Source: Planctomycetota bacterium
GTDB lineage: Bacteria > Planctomycetota > Phycisphaerae > WQYP01 > JAJZKY01
Reading direction: 5' to 3'
Length of the DNA stretch: 16,795 bases
Assembly: GCA_021803885.1 (NCBI GenBank)
Contig: JAJZKY010000017.1
Coordinates: 1 to 16,795 of the forward strand
The translations under genes and the position numbers were made by a program. The stretch's first letter is position 1, and the number at the start of each line of letters is the position of its first letter. The notes beneath the pieces are model-generated. The model ran no database searches, was not told where the DNA came from, and was given only the letters and a program-made list of their open reading frames with translations. Below are positions 6,250 through 14,776 of the stretch, in pieces.

Positions 6250-9200
6250 TTATTTTCGTGACCGTTGTCTTGCCCGCCGACGACGGACCAGCAAACCCAG
6301 ACCGCCGATGGCGAAGAGGCCAAGTGTAGCTGGTTCGGGTGTTGCCACAGTAGTTGTTGCGGCAGACACCAGAGACTTACCGAAGTTGCTTCGCAAAAGC
6401 AGGAAATCTGTTAAGTTCACCTTTCCATCGTAATTAAAATCTCCCTGGTCCCATTGCGCTCCGGATGACAATCCAAAATTTTTGCGAAGTACCGCGAAAT
6501 CATACAGGTTAACCGTGCCATCTAAATTGACATCGCCGGGCAGGGTGACCATGATCTTTTCCTGGCCAGCGGCCAGTCCACTGACAACTCCATCGGCGCC
6601 ATCGGCATAACCGATGGTCAGGCCTGCGGACTGAGCGGTCGCACTGCTAATGACCCCACTTGTGGTTGATGTTCCGTCCCAGGCTCCAGCGTTATACCCG
6701 GCCACCAATTCGCTGCGAATGGTGGCGTTGGGGCTTGCACTGGAGCCGTAGTTGATGGTCACGCCATTGCCGGTAGCGCTGTTGGCGAGGTTCAACGTAG
6801 AGCCGGGATTCACAGTGAGGGCGGAAGTGATCGCTGTGGCGTTGTTCCCGATATCGAGAGTGGCCCCCTCGGCAATTACCAGATTTTGCGTCGCGATCGC
6901 ACCATTTTCAATGACCACTTGGCCTCCATTCAGGGAACCGCTTGCGCCGATGATGGGGTTGGCATAGTCGTAGCCATTGGCGGAAATATTCAGTGCATAA
7001 AGGTTTTGGGTATTACCGCCCAGGTTCCAAACCACCCGCGACAGCCCGCCGGTAGCGGGGTTGTTAAAAGTGGATATTACCATCTGATCGCTGCCGGCGC
7101 CTCCGCTTACGCCCTGCGGCAGGGTGACGCCCCCGGCCATGTTGAAATCCAGGGTGGAGTCGGCGGCGCTTACATAGGTCCAGCCGCCCTGGGGAGTATG
7201 AAAATTCGGCGATACATTGAGGTTATAGGTATTGATCTGCGAGGCACTGGTCCCGTCGCTTACAAAAGCCACCTGGACATCACCGGATCCGCTGTTGTCT
7301 TGTCCGGCTATAGCCGCGTTGATGTTCACGGTGGCGCCACCCGTGATAGTCAACGTGTTGACGTTGCCGGGGCTACTGGTGGGGCTTGGATTGAAACTGT
7401 TCACCGTAATAGATCCGGACATGGTGAATATGCCGGCGCCGCTCCATACAAGGGCGCCCGGTCCAAAAGTAACACGATTGTCGGCGCCACTATTTGCCGA
7501 ACCGGTATCGTTGCCGGTGATCGTAAACGCATTGTTGTAGGTTCCACTGCCGGTCAAGACTATCTGGCCCGCATTGGTCGGGGCGCCAGCCGACTGGCCC
7601 ACCGTGATGGCCGGCGGAGTAGCGGCTCCACTGTTAATTCCACTCCCATTGGTTGTGGCGACCCGCAGTGTGCCGAAAGGAATGTTGAGAGTCCCGGTGA
7701 AGGTGTTGTTACCGGTGAGAATGAGCGTACCGGGGGTATCACCGGTCGCAATGCCGCCATTGAGGGTCCAGCCCGTCCCGGCCAAGGGCGAGTTGATCGT
7801 CGCAATGTCGCCGCCGGCTGCTGTGGCGTTGACGTTGATAGACGGTGCGCTTCCGCCAAGCGTAAGGGTATGGCCGCCGTCGCCGCCGATGGTCCAAGTG
7901 CTTGCCGCGGCGCTGGGACCAAACACAAGACTGTTAACCGTGATAGGCACGCCCAGATCTATCGTTGTGTTTCCGGCGGCGCCGGTTCCGTTAACCAAAG
8001 TGGCGATAACCGTAGAGCTGTTGGGGTAACTTTGGGTACTCCAGTTGGAACCAGTGGAAGTGGACAGCCCCAGGGCGCTCCAGACATAAGCTGTCGCCGA
8101 AGGAGCATTGGTCGACAACCAGATGACGGGAACAACGATTTGCGTGATTTGGGTGGACCAAGAGCCGCCGGGAACCGGAATTTCCTGAAAAGTCCAGAAG
8201 TTATTGGGATTGGATGGATCGACAACCGTCGTGCTGTAGTCGCCCCAGCGATACGTGCCGGTTAACAGCGAATAATCGGCGGCGCCGGCCTTAAGCTCAA
8301 AGGGCGTTCCGAACGACGCCGATCCATTGGACAAAATGTGTCCGACAACTGCGTAGGAACTGGCGTATTGCCCACTGCCGCTTTCATTGAAGGCGACCAC
8401 AATATCACCGTTGTTGCTCACGGCTATGGAACCGTAAAAAAGCGAGCTGTTGGGATGGTTCGGATCGGTGATAATGCCTTGTTCCTGGATTGTGGGTGCG
8501 CCGCTGTTGGATGTAGCCGGGGTTACTCCGAACCAGCGAATGGCGTCCAGAGAGATGTTGGACTGGTTGAGAACAGTCTGAACGCCCCATATCTGGCCAT
8601 GCGACAAGATCAGGCGGGAACTTAACCGATCGTCGCCGGCATCCAAAGTATCGGTGGTGTTGGGTTGAGATGCCGCGACCGGCCCGCCGGACTGGTAGGA
8701 AAATGCCGCCAGGTTGTAAGGGCTATTGAGTGTCGGGCTGGTAACCGATGCTATTGTAGTCTGATTCAGGTTCTGAACCGGTGTCGTTGTTTGGTCATAG
8801 GCGGAGAAGAGATAAGCCGGATTGTTACCGCCGGTAAAGTCGTTCACAGGCTGGTTGGTAAAGCCATAAGTGTTGTAATTCTGGTTGGAAAACAGCGTCG
8901 CTCCAGTGATGGAAGGCGAGGCCGCCGTGAGAGATGATTTTGGGATGGCCAAGACGTCCACGGCGGCCGGTGTGCTGCTGGGGTTTTGTGGATTGGGAAC
9001 GGTGAACATGTTGCCGGCGAGGTAAACGCCCTGGCTGTTTACGCCCAATGTTGGAAAATCGGCCCAAATGCTGCCCGCTGTATAATATTGGCCATTGTTG
9101 GTTGTGATGGCGCTGCTGCCGGAAACGGAATTGATCGCAAAGCCCGTCCAGGATCCCGCCGGATCGGAATTAGCGGAAACGGCCACGAGCAGGTCGTTAG

Positions 9201-9642
9201 TCTGACTTAAATCGCCGCTGGAGTTTAACGGTACGGTGATTGCACTGGCGAACCAATGCTGTGAAACGGGATCGAAAATAAGGCGTGGATCGCTGGCGAA
9301 GTTGCTCACGGTGGCGCCGCCGGTGGTAAAGGGCGAGGTTCCGCCACCATTCGCGATCGCATTATTCCAGAATGTTTTCAACCCCTCGCTTAAACTGGCG
9401 GTGTTGTAGCCACCACTGGAAATCTTCGGATAGACGGCGTAATAACCGTTGATCATCTCGGCGATGGCGCTTGGCCCGACGGCTCCATTGGTATCGGGCG
9501 GGGCGTAGCCGCTGTTGGAATAAATCCCGGCGGTGAAATTGACAGGCAGAGGGTAGGATGCCGCCCCGGCCACCGCAAGTGTGGCTGGAAATCCAATCCC
9601 CAAGATCGCGGTTGCAGTAAATAAGGGTAACGATTTTCGCAT
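6250..9642 (-). CDS. large secreted PEP-CTERM protein with dockerin-like module
   Basis: A 1130-aa exported protein. Residues 1-27 are a Sec signal peptide (MRKSLPLFTATAILGIGFPA..., AGA cleavage). Residues ~35-510 form a repetitive domain with PPDTNGAVGP, DPRLIFDPVSQHWFASA, WADFPTLGVNSQGVYLAGNM and RWGDYSTTVVDPSNPNNFW motifs, probably a beta-propeller. From ~520 (YVWSALG...SNWS) to ~1000 are Gly/Asn/Thr-rich segments with the autotransporter-associated strand repeat (GTLILTGNNTFTG near 640). A dockerin-like pair of calcium loops, GDVNLDGTVNLYDF and GDFNYDGKVNLTDF, spans 1035-1090. The tail TPEPATLGLFAIGGLGLL plus an Arg cluster is a PEP-CTERM exosortase sorting signal. I chose the ATG at 9642 because the signal peptide begins there; an ATG 25 codons upstream would bury it. 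An AAGGGCAAGAG stretch precedes it. Likely a cell-surface or matrix protein; the ligand is unknown. Confidence 0.85.
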   Translation of the reverse strand: MRKSLPLFTATAILGIGFPATLAVAGAASYPLPVNFTAGIYSNSGYAPPDTNGAVGPSAIAEMINGYYAVYPKISSGGYNTASLSEGLKTFWNNAIANGGGTSPFTTGGATVSNFASDPRLIFDPVSQHWFASAITVPLNSSGDLSQTNDLLVAVSANSDPAGSWTGFAINSVSGSSAITTNNGQYYTAGSIWADFPTLGVNSQGVYLAGNMFTVPNPQNPSSTPAAVDVLAIPKSSLTAASPSITGATLFSNQNYNTYGFTNQPVNDFTGGNNPAYLFSAYDQTTTPVQNLNQTTIASVTSPTLNSPYNLAAFSYQSGGPVAASQPNTTDTLDAGDDRLSSRLILSHGQIWGVQTVLNQSNISLDAIRWFGVTPATSNSGAPTIQEQGIITDPNHPNSSLFYGSIAVSNNGDIVVAFNESGSGQYASSYAVVGHILSNGSASFGTPFELKAGAADYSLLTGTYRWGDYSTTVVDPSNPNNFWTFQEIPVPGGSWSTQITQIVVPVIWLSTNAPSATAYVWSALGLSTSTGSNWSTQSYPNSSTVIATLVNGTGAAGNTTIDLGVPITVNSLVFGPSAAASTWTIGGDGGHTLTLGGSAPSINVNATAAGGDIATINSPLAGTGWTLNGGIATGDTPGTLILTGNNTFTGTLNIPFGTLRVATTNGSGINSGAATPPAITVGQSAGAPTNAGQIVLTGSGTYNNAFTITGNDTGSANSGADNRVTFGPGALVWSGAGIFTMSGSITVNSFNPSPTSSPGNVNTLTITGGATVNINAAIAGQDNSGSGDVQVAFVSDGTSASQINTYNLNVSPNFHTPQGGWTYVSAADSTLDFNMAGGVTLPQGVSGGAGSDQMVISTFNNPATGGLSRVVWNLGGNTQNLYALNISANGYDYANPIIGASGSLNGGQVVIENGAIATQNLVIAEGATLDIGNNATAITSALTVNPGSTLNLANSATGNGVTINYGSSASPNATIRSELVAGYNAGAWDGTSTTSGVISSATAQSAGLTIGYADGADGVVSGLAAGQEKIMVTLPGDVNLDGTVNLYDFAVLRKNFGLSSGAQWDQGDFNYDGKVNLTDFLLLRSNFGKSLVSAATTTVATPEPATLGLFAIGGLGLLVRRRRARQRSRK

Positions 9643-9857
9643 CTCTTGCCCTTTGCGTGCGATTGTTAAGAGTCTCCAATACCATCCGGACCAAGGGGCG
9701 CCGAAGGCAAGGCGCACGATTCTCTTCCCTAGCCAATTGTATTCAGATTCAATCGCTTAATAAACAAGCAGCTCTTTTTTTGCCGGTTGCGATATGTCAA
9801 ACCCTACGGCGTGGAGTATATCGGTACGGTGGCAAAGGGCGAGGAGAAGAACAATAT

Positions 9858-10400
9858 TCAGACAACCTTGGTGACTCGTCTGATTCGCTTGTCAGTAAAG
9901 ATGTCGTTTTCGTCGGTGCTGCGCGTGGAAAACTCGGAAACCACTGCGCCCTGGTCGCCCGCCTGAAACCAATGCAGCGTATCGGGCATAATGGTATATT
10001 GATCACCGGGATTCAGCTCTATTTCGTGCCAGACGGTACAGGCTTTCCGGGAGCCCGCCGGCGGTCGACAATGGGGACGGCGTGTTTTCTCACCGGGCAC
10101 GTAGAGGAAGACTTTACCCCAGCGGCAACGGAAGGTCTCTTCCTTGCCGGGCTCGGCGTCGATGTTGGGATGACGATGTTCGGGACAGGTCTGTCCCGGC
10201 CACATTGCCAATTCCTTCGCACAACAGCGCCGGGTATTGACGTACACCAGCACACCCAGTCCTGTTTTCTCAAATTCGCTCAGGCCAAAATCAGCGATCT
10301 CGATTCGCTCCCGTTCCGAGATCGTAATGACCAGCCCCGTCTTTCGGAAGTAGTTATACGCTTCCTTTTGCCGTCTTTGGAGTTCTTTTTGCGTGATCGT
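9858..10400 (-). CDS. D-lyxose isomerase family protein, ACG in place of ATG start
   Basis: Cupin-fold sugar isomerase that interconverts D-lyxose and D-xylulose (and often D-mannose and D-fructose) with a divalent metal. Family motifs are strong: LVYVNTRRCCAKEL (51-64), PGQTCPEHRHP (68-78), EPGKEETFRCRWGKVFLYVP (83-102), TVWHEIELNPGDQYTIMPDT (122-141), LHWFQAG and STDENDIFTD. Likely metal ligands are His75, His77, a following Glu and His143. Homology begins at ITQKEL, directly after an ACG codon at 10400-10398. AGGAG lies 6 nt upstream of that ACG, exactly where an ATG belongs, and no ATG, GTG or TTG is in frame before codon 50. The 180-aa length from the ACG fits the short members of the family. 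It starts 31 nt after the sodA stop, likely the same transcript. Either ACG is a rare start, the gene is newly crippled, or there is a base error. Confidence 0.85.
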   Translation of the reverse strand, partial: TITQKELQRRQKEAYNYFRKTGLVITISERERIEIADFGLSEFEKTGLGVLVYVNTRRCCAKELAMWPGQTCPEHRHPNIDAEPGKEETFRCRWGKVFLYVPGEKTRRPHCRPPAGSRKACTVWHEIELNPGDQYTIMPDTLHWFQAGDQGAVVSEFSTRSTDENDIFTDKRIRRVTKVV

Positions 10401-10431
10401 AAGTGGCTCCTGCGGATTGCCGGGAAAGAAG

Positions 10432-11067
10432 TTACTTAGCCGCCACGTAAATCTCGGCCACCTTGGTCCAATTGACCACGTCCCACCACGCGTTCATATA
10501 GTCGGCGCGGCGATTTTGGTATTTCAGGTAATACGCGTGCTCCCACACGTCCAGACCAAGAACCGGTTTTCCCGAAAATCCCGCGATGGCGTCTCCCATG
10601 AGAGGATTGTCCTGGTTGGCGGTGGAACCGATTGCCAGCTTACCGCCCTTGAGAACAAGCCAAGTCCATCCCGAACCGAACCGCTTGGCGCCGGCATCCA
10701 TGAACCGGGCTTTGAAATCGGTGAAAGAGCCAAAGGTCGATTTAATCGCCATGGCTAATTCTCCGGTAGGTTCTCCGCCGCCACCCTTACCCTTGGGCGC
10801 CATGATCCTCCAGAACATGGAATGATTGGCATGACCGCCGCCATTGTTGCGTACAGTGGTACGAGCATCATCGGGCACGGATGCCAGATCGCCTATGAGC
10901 GCTTCGACGGTCTTGGCTTCCAAGGTCGGCTTGCCGGCGATCACGTTATTGAGATTCGTCACGTAACCTCCGTGATGTTTCCCGTGGTGAATCTGCATGG
11001 TTTGGGTGTCGATGATCGGCTCCAGAGCGGAAAAATCGTAAGGCAGGGCGGGAAGACTGTACGCCAT
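10432..11067 (-). CDS. sodA: superoxide dismutase, Mn type
   Basis: Converts superoxide to hydrogen peroxide and oxygen. The 211-aa protein has the standard Fe/Mn-SOD layout: an N-terminal helical hairpin ([16 protein letters not shown], then [13 protein letters not shown]) and a C-terminal alpha/beta domain. Metal ligands are His27, His82 ([11 protein letters not shown]), Asp173 and His177 (LDVWEHAYY). GGGHANH and Gln152 in STANQDNPL point to the Mn-type or cambialistic subgroup, since Fe enzymes usually place the active-site Gln in the first motif. No signal peptide, so cytoplasmic. AGGAG lies 7 nt before the ATG. It has its own promoter just after the upstream CvpA-like gene. The lyxose isomerase gene follows after 31 nt. 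Confidence 0.95.
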   Translation of the reverse strand: MAYSLPALPYDFSALEPIIDTQTMQIHHGKHHGGYVTNLNNVIAGKPTLEAKTVEALIGDLASVPDDARTTVRNNGGGHANHSMFWRIMAPKGKGGGGEPTGELAMAIKSTFGSFTDFKARFMDAGAKRFGSGWTWLVLKGGKLAIGSTANQDNPLMGDAIAGFSGKPVLGLDVWEHAYYLKYQNRRADYMNAWWDVVNWTKVAEIYVAAK

Positions 11068-11113
11068 GGCGGAACTCCTGGTAAGAGGACTGAAAAACGT
11101 TCCTAACGCATTC

Positions 11114-11128
11114 TATGGCGAAGCCATA
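11114..11128 (-). promoter_or_regulatory. hairpin in sodA leader
   Basis: TATGGCTTCGCCATA on the minus strand is an inverted repeat (TATGG/CCATA, extendable by a C-G pair) roughly 30 nt after the predicted transcription start and 46 nt before the ATG. It could be an operator half-site pair or an mRNA stabilising hairpin; nothing more can be said. Confidence 0.35.
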
Positions 11129-11164
11129 ACGATTCGGATCACAAACAAACAGCCTCGCGAATTG

Positions 11165-11194
11165 TTTATAGGCCGGTTCTCGGCATCATGTCAA
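11165..11194 (-). promoter_or_regulatory. sodA promoter (TTGACA, 18 nt, TATAAA)
   Basis: On the minus strand a perfect -35 TTGACA (11194-11189) and a -10 TATAAA (11170-11165) are separated by 18 nt. Transcription would start near 11158 and leave a leader of about 90 nt before sodA. The -35 box begins 5 nt past the stop codon of the CvpA-like gene, so sodA can be transcribed independently. Confidence 0.65.
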
Positions 11195-11198
11195 GATA

Positions 11199-12860
11199 TT
11201 ATTTTCCCAACTGGTAACTGACCACGAGTTGCGAGTCATTGAGGAGCGCGGACGTCGAACCGTTCGGTTCCACCTGCGCCTGGGAAACCCAAACACGCAT
11301 CCCCGCCGTGGAGGAACTCCAAGCCACCAGTGCATAGTTTCCCGGCGCAACACGAATCGTGAGAGGTTGGCCCGGCGAAGAAACCGCTGGTGTGAGCGCA
11401 GCGATTTGATCCCGTTTCATCAACGGCTTGAGTGTGATTTGCAGATAGTGGTGAAGACGAGACATACATTCGGTGGTGTTATGACCGACCTGCGAAGCCA
11501 ACAACACCGGAACCAGCTCGGTCCACGATTCGGTAAAATGGCCGGTCTGGCCCACCATGGCATTGGCAATGCTACGGTATTGCAGCGCGTTGGCCGCGCT
11601 GGGGTTTCCTATGGTCCGCCGCACCGCCGTCGACCAGACGGGCTGGTGACCCTGCACCGCCTGCGCAATGCGCCCCAGGCGACGATAGGCCTGCTGGACG
11701 GCATTGCGAACGTGCGAGAGATCGGTCGTGGCGCGCAGAATCCACAAATGAACCGGTCCCGGCGGCGCATGTAGGGACAGGGTCAGCTTTAACGCGGCGC
11801 GATTGTAGGGAAGTTGTGGATAATCCGCGGCTAAAAGAGGAGCCAGTTTTTTTGAAATCGCGACTTGTTGGAAGTCCACACGCGCGGTGCTTTTGATTTC
11901 AAAAACCAGCGGAGACTCGTTGTCCTTGATGCGAAATACCCAATTTTGAATCACCACGTGATGCCCGCCAACCGAGCGGTAATCATCCACAATCGGTGAA
12001 TGGAGCTGCAAAGCGCGGAATCGCTTGCCGAATTTCAGGTAACCGATGGGGTAATACTGCCTTTGGTGTGTTGTCACGAGGCGAACTTCGGTGGGAGTTA
12101 AGCGGAAATAGCCCTCATCGTCGCTGATATCGGGCGGTTTGGAACCCCGGCGCACCTTGCTGCGAACCACAAGAATATAGTGATACGCGCCGGGATTTGG
12201 TATTCCCAAGGCCGAGATAGTTTTGAGCGGGACACGACTGGCAGCCAGAACGGTCAGAAGATTCGGCGAAAGCGCTTTACGCCCGGCGTATTGAACTGTA
12301 TGTCGATAACCATAAAGTTCACGCAGGATATTCGGATGAATTTGTGCGAAGGGAACGGACCCGCCCCAGGCGCCACCGCTGAGATGACTCCAAATCCATG
12401 AGGTAAAAGAATCCGGCGCCAGCCACATACCGGCGGGCTTGCCGGCCATACCAGACGATGTCGGATAGCGGTTATAGCCGAGAATGGTCGTCGGCAGTGG
12501 GAGCATATCGATGCCGATCAGGGTGGTTCCGACAATCACGAGGGCGGCAAAAAATCCGACGGCGCCGCCGATGATGCGACCGGGCAACAGGGGCAGGTTG
12601 ATGTCTCCGCGGATGAGGTAGTCAAAGAGAAAACGGATGGCGGAGAAGCTTAGAAAAAAAATCAGCAAAAAGGCCAATCCACGGGCGTAATCCGGTTGCC
12701 ATCCGAGCAGCGGCTGCGCCGCGATCTCATAGATTCCCATCGTCAGAGTGGAGGCGAACACCGCGGCAAAAAGCAGCAGGATGGCGGAGAGAGCACCCTC
12801 GTTAGCCAAAAAAAGGGCGATCAGGATGATCAGCGTCAACACAATCAATTGCAAAATCAT
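11199..12860 (-). CDS. CvpA-like membrane protein with large unassigned C-terminal domain
   Basis: 553 aa. Four predicted transmembrane helices occupy the first ~118 residues (about 2-19, 24-43, 61-80 and 97-118), with the Gly-rich PGRIIGGAVGFFAALV pattern typical of CvpA/colicin V production proteins. The remaining ~430 aa are soluble, mixed alpha/beta, and not recognised. They include GIPNPGAYHYILVVRSKVR, a Tyr/Gly-rich strand segment and a C-terminal beta-rich end (RVAPGNYALVAWSSSTAGM). CvpA proteins are usually only ~160-200 aa, so this is a long version. The start lies 18 nt after the stop of the GspE-like gene, strongly suggesting co-transcription, but there is no good ribosome binding site before the ATG, so translation may depend on coupling. 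Role unknown; membrane or envelope association is inferred. Confidence 0.65.
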   Translation of the reverse strand: MILQLIVLTLIILIALFLANEGALSAILLLFAAVFASTLTMGIYEIAAQPLLGWQPDYARGLAFLLIFFLSFSAIRFLFDYLIRGDINLPLLPGRIIGGAVGFFAALVIVGTTLIGIDMLPLPTTILGYNRYPTSSGMAGKPAGMWLAPDSFTSWIWSHLSGGAWGGSVPFAQIHPNILRELYGYRHTVQYAGRKALSPNLLTVLAASRVPLKTISALGIPNPGAYHYILVVRSKVRRGSKPPDISDDEGYFRLTPTEVRLVTTHQRQYYPIGYLKFGKRFRALQLHSPIVDDYRSVGGHHVVIQNWVFRIKDNESPLVFEIKSTARVDFQQVAISKKLAPLLAADYPQLPYNRAALKLTLSLHAPPGPVHLWILRATTDLSHVRNAVQQAYRRLGRIAQAVQGHQPVWSTAVRRTIGNPSAANALQYRSIANAMVGQTGHFTESWTELVPVLLASQVGHNTTECMSRLHHYLQITLKPLMKRDQIAALTPAVSSPGQPLTIRVAPGNYALVAWSSSTAGMRVWVSQAQVEPNGSTSALLNDSQLVVSYQLGK

Positions 12861-12878
12861 AATTGGACCATTTATTTA

Positions 12879-14552
12879 TTAACGTATGTCGCCGGTATTT
12901 TCCGGCGGATCCTTGGGAGCGGGCTTCTTATCGCCACCGCAGACACGCAATACTTCCTGGAGAGAGGTGACGCCCATGGCGAATTTATGAATGCCATGCT
13001 CCACCAAAATCTGCATTCCATTTTTGCGAGCCAAGGTGCGGATGGTTTCAATCGGCTTGCCGTCAGCGATCGCCTGGCGAATTTCGTCATCGACGAGCAA
13101 GACTTCGAATATGCCCGTCTGACCGCGGTAACCCAAGCCGTTGCAGTCCGGGCATTTGGCGGATCCGCCGCGGGCGTCGCGTCCAGAAACCGGTTCGCCA
13201 GGATTGGCGCGGAATGCCTGCAGATCACGGCCTACCGGCAAATTGAGCTTGGCGATCATTGCCGTGTCGGGCCGGTAGGCGACCTTACAGGTCGGACAGA
13301 GCAGACGCACCAGTCGCTGTGCAATAATAGCCCGGATTGCCTGGGCGGAGGCGCGACTGGCGGGCACAATTTTTCGCCACATGGCCAGTGTGGAAAGCGT
13401 GTCCAACCCGCGCACCCCCAGGTAAATGCGGTGTTCTTCCGCAGCATAGCGGGTGATAAGGTTCGCGGTGGCCGGATCGGGGCATTGGGCGACCATCAAC
13501 ACTTGTGGATCCTTGAGCAAGATGCTTTGGAGCGTGCGCGCATGGCCGGCCTCGTTTGCCTGCGGATCAAAGTGGTTGACGGTGACCGATTCGAAATCGA
13601 CTCGTGGATTCGCTTCCAGAGTTTGAATACTGGTAGTGAAGGCGTCGTGCGCGGCGATGAAGGAATAAAGCGTGGTGGTACGGCCCATGTGAGGTGGCGA
13701 AGCGACAATTAACAAACCATTCGGCGTTTTGAGAATCTCGTTCAACGCGGTGAGTTGCTTGCTGGAAAATCCCAACTGATCCAGCGGCACCCGCCAGTTT
13801 TGCTTCTCGTTGGCCAAGAGGGCCAGACGTTCGCCCGCCGTGGTGCCACTGCTGTGCACGGTCCAAGCAGTGCTGGCCTGGGTGGAATCGGTAACGGCGA
13901 AAGCGCCTTTTTGCGGCCGACGGCGCTCTTCCAGTGAAAATCCGACCAGCGATTTGACCGTCTGGATCACCGTTTCGGCGGTCGCGCGCGGCAGGCCGGT
14001 TTGTGGATAAGCCACTCCATCGATGGTAAAAAGAAGATCGTACGTCTGCGGGCCGGGAATTAAATCGATGCGTTGCGCCCGGTTTTCCATCGCCTGAACA
14101 ATCAACCGGTCCATCTGCATCATGCTGTTCCAGGCGGGGTCCCCCGGAGGTGGCAGCGGCCCAGGTCGGCCGGCCACGCGGTAACTCAACGCCAGTTGGC
14201 CGGTGGACCGGCGGGCTTGCCTCCCTTGCGCCAAATTTTCCATGCGCCCCGAGAGCACGCCGAATATATCTCCGGCGGAGCCCAGTTGCCGCACCCGGAT
14301 TCGCCAGTACCAGCCGGTTGGCGCAACCACGAGCAACAGGTTCAGGAGCAAAGCCACCCAAAAGTTCGGAATAAACCAGAAAATAAGCATCACGCCCAGA
14401 GAGGCCAGCAGGAATGATCTCCAAACCAGCGATGGCTGCTCGGGAAGATTCTCCAGGTCCTGGCTTATCCAGACGACCAGTCGGGCCCAGAACACCGCCA
14501 GGAACAGAGCGACCGCGAAGTAAAATACGTTTATATAAACGAATGCAATCAT
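12879..14552 (-). CDS. membrane-anchored GspE/PilB-like protein with degenerate ATPase motifs
   Basis: 557 aa. Three hydrophobic segments (about 5-28, 46-60 and 63-82) anchor the N-terminus, which is unusual for this normally cytoplasmic family. Residues ~140-225 match the GspE/PilB N2 region (LIVQAMENRAQRIDLIPGP, LLFTIDGVAYPQ, SLEERRRPQKGAF). In the motor domain the P-loop is ASPPHMGRTTTLYSF (284-298), with Arg291 replacing the catalytic Lys. The Asp box is TLEANPRVDF instead of T-x-EDP. Walker B is DPQVLMVAQCPD (348-359), with Gln replacing the catalytic Glu. The His-box histidine is lost. The four zinc cysteines are kept (C419, C422, C467, C470), as is GYRGQTGIFEVLLVDD. It is therefore likely a non-hydrolysing scaffold or regulatory partner. 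It follows pilT by 224 nt, in which I see no gene. The ribosome binding site is weak. Confidence 0.85.
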   Translation of the reverse strand: MIAFVYINVFYFAVALFLAVFWARLVVWISQDLENLPEQPSLVWRSFLLASLGVMLIFWFIPNFWVALLLNLLLVVAPTGWYWRIRVRQLGSAGDIFGVLSGRMENLAQGRQARRSTGQLALSYRVAGRPGPLPPPGDPAWNSMMQMDRLIVQAMENRAQRIDLIPGPQTYDLLFTIDGVAYPQTGLPRATAETVIQTVKSLVGFSLEERRRPQKGAFAVTDSTQASTAWTVHSSGTTAGERLALLANEKQNWRVPLDQLGFSSKQLTALNEILKTPNGLLIVASPPHMGRTTTLYSFIAAHDAFTTSIQTLEANPRVDFESVTVNHFDPQANEAGHARTLQSILLKDPQVLMVAQCPDPATANLITRYAAEEHRIYLGVRGLDTLSTLAMWRKIVPASRASAQAIRAIIAQRLVRLLCPTCKVAYRPDTAMIAKLNLPVGRDLQAFRANPGEPVSGRDARGGSAKCPDCNGLGYRGQTGIFEVLLVDDEIRQAIADGKPIETIRTLARKNGMQILVEHGIHKFAMGVTSLQEVLRVCGGDKKPAPKDPPENTGDIR

Positions 14553-14776
14553 ACCTGATTTCTGTACCGTTGCCGCACACCGTCCCAGGTGGCGAACGAA
14601 TCATCACCCTTGGCGGAAGTTACCATGAGACTCGCCCGATTGCCAGCGCGCCGGAAAGGTTCACACAACGCACGCCACGGGGTAGCCTCACCGCCGGGGA
14701 TCAGGCCGCGACGACACGGGGATAACCCGGCGCCGGGACCGCTCGTATCGACATGTTCTCCATATTCCTTAAGCGG

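Noticed and set aside
6886..8265. Long plus-strand reading frame antisense to the PEP-CTERM gene
   Set aside because: Low-complexity shadow of repetitive Gly/Thr/Asn codons; no motif.
9736..9741. TACAAT box (minus strand) upstream of the PEP-CTERM gene
   Set aside because: No -35 hexamer at acceptable spacing; too weak to list as a promoter.
9730..9960. Plus-strand stretch reading RLRYVKPYGVEYIGTVAKGE
   Set aside because: Looks protein-like for about 20 residues but lacks a start codon and runs into the antisense of the lyxose isomerase gene; no family recognised.
14553..14776. Short frames and a CCCGGCGCCGGG palindrome (14726-14737) between pilT and the GspE-like gene
   Set aside because: The frames are 16-24 codons with poor start signals; the palindrome has no loop or T-tract, so it is not a credible terminator.
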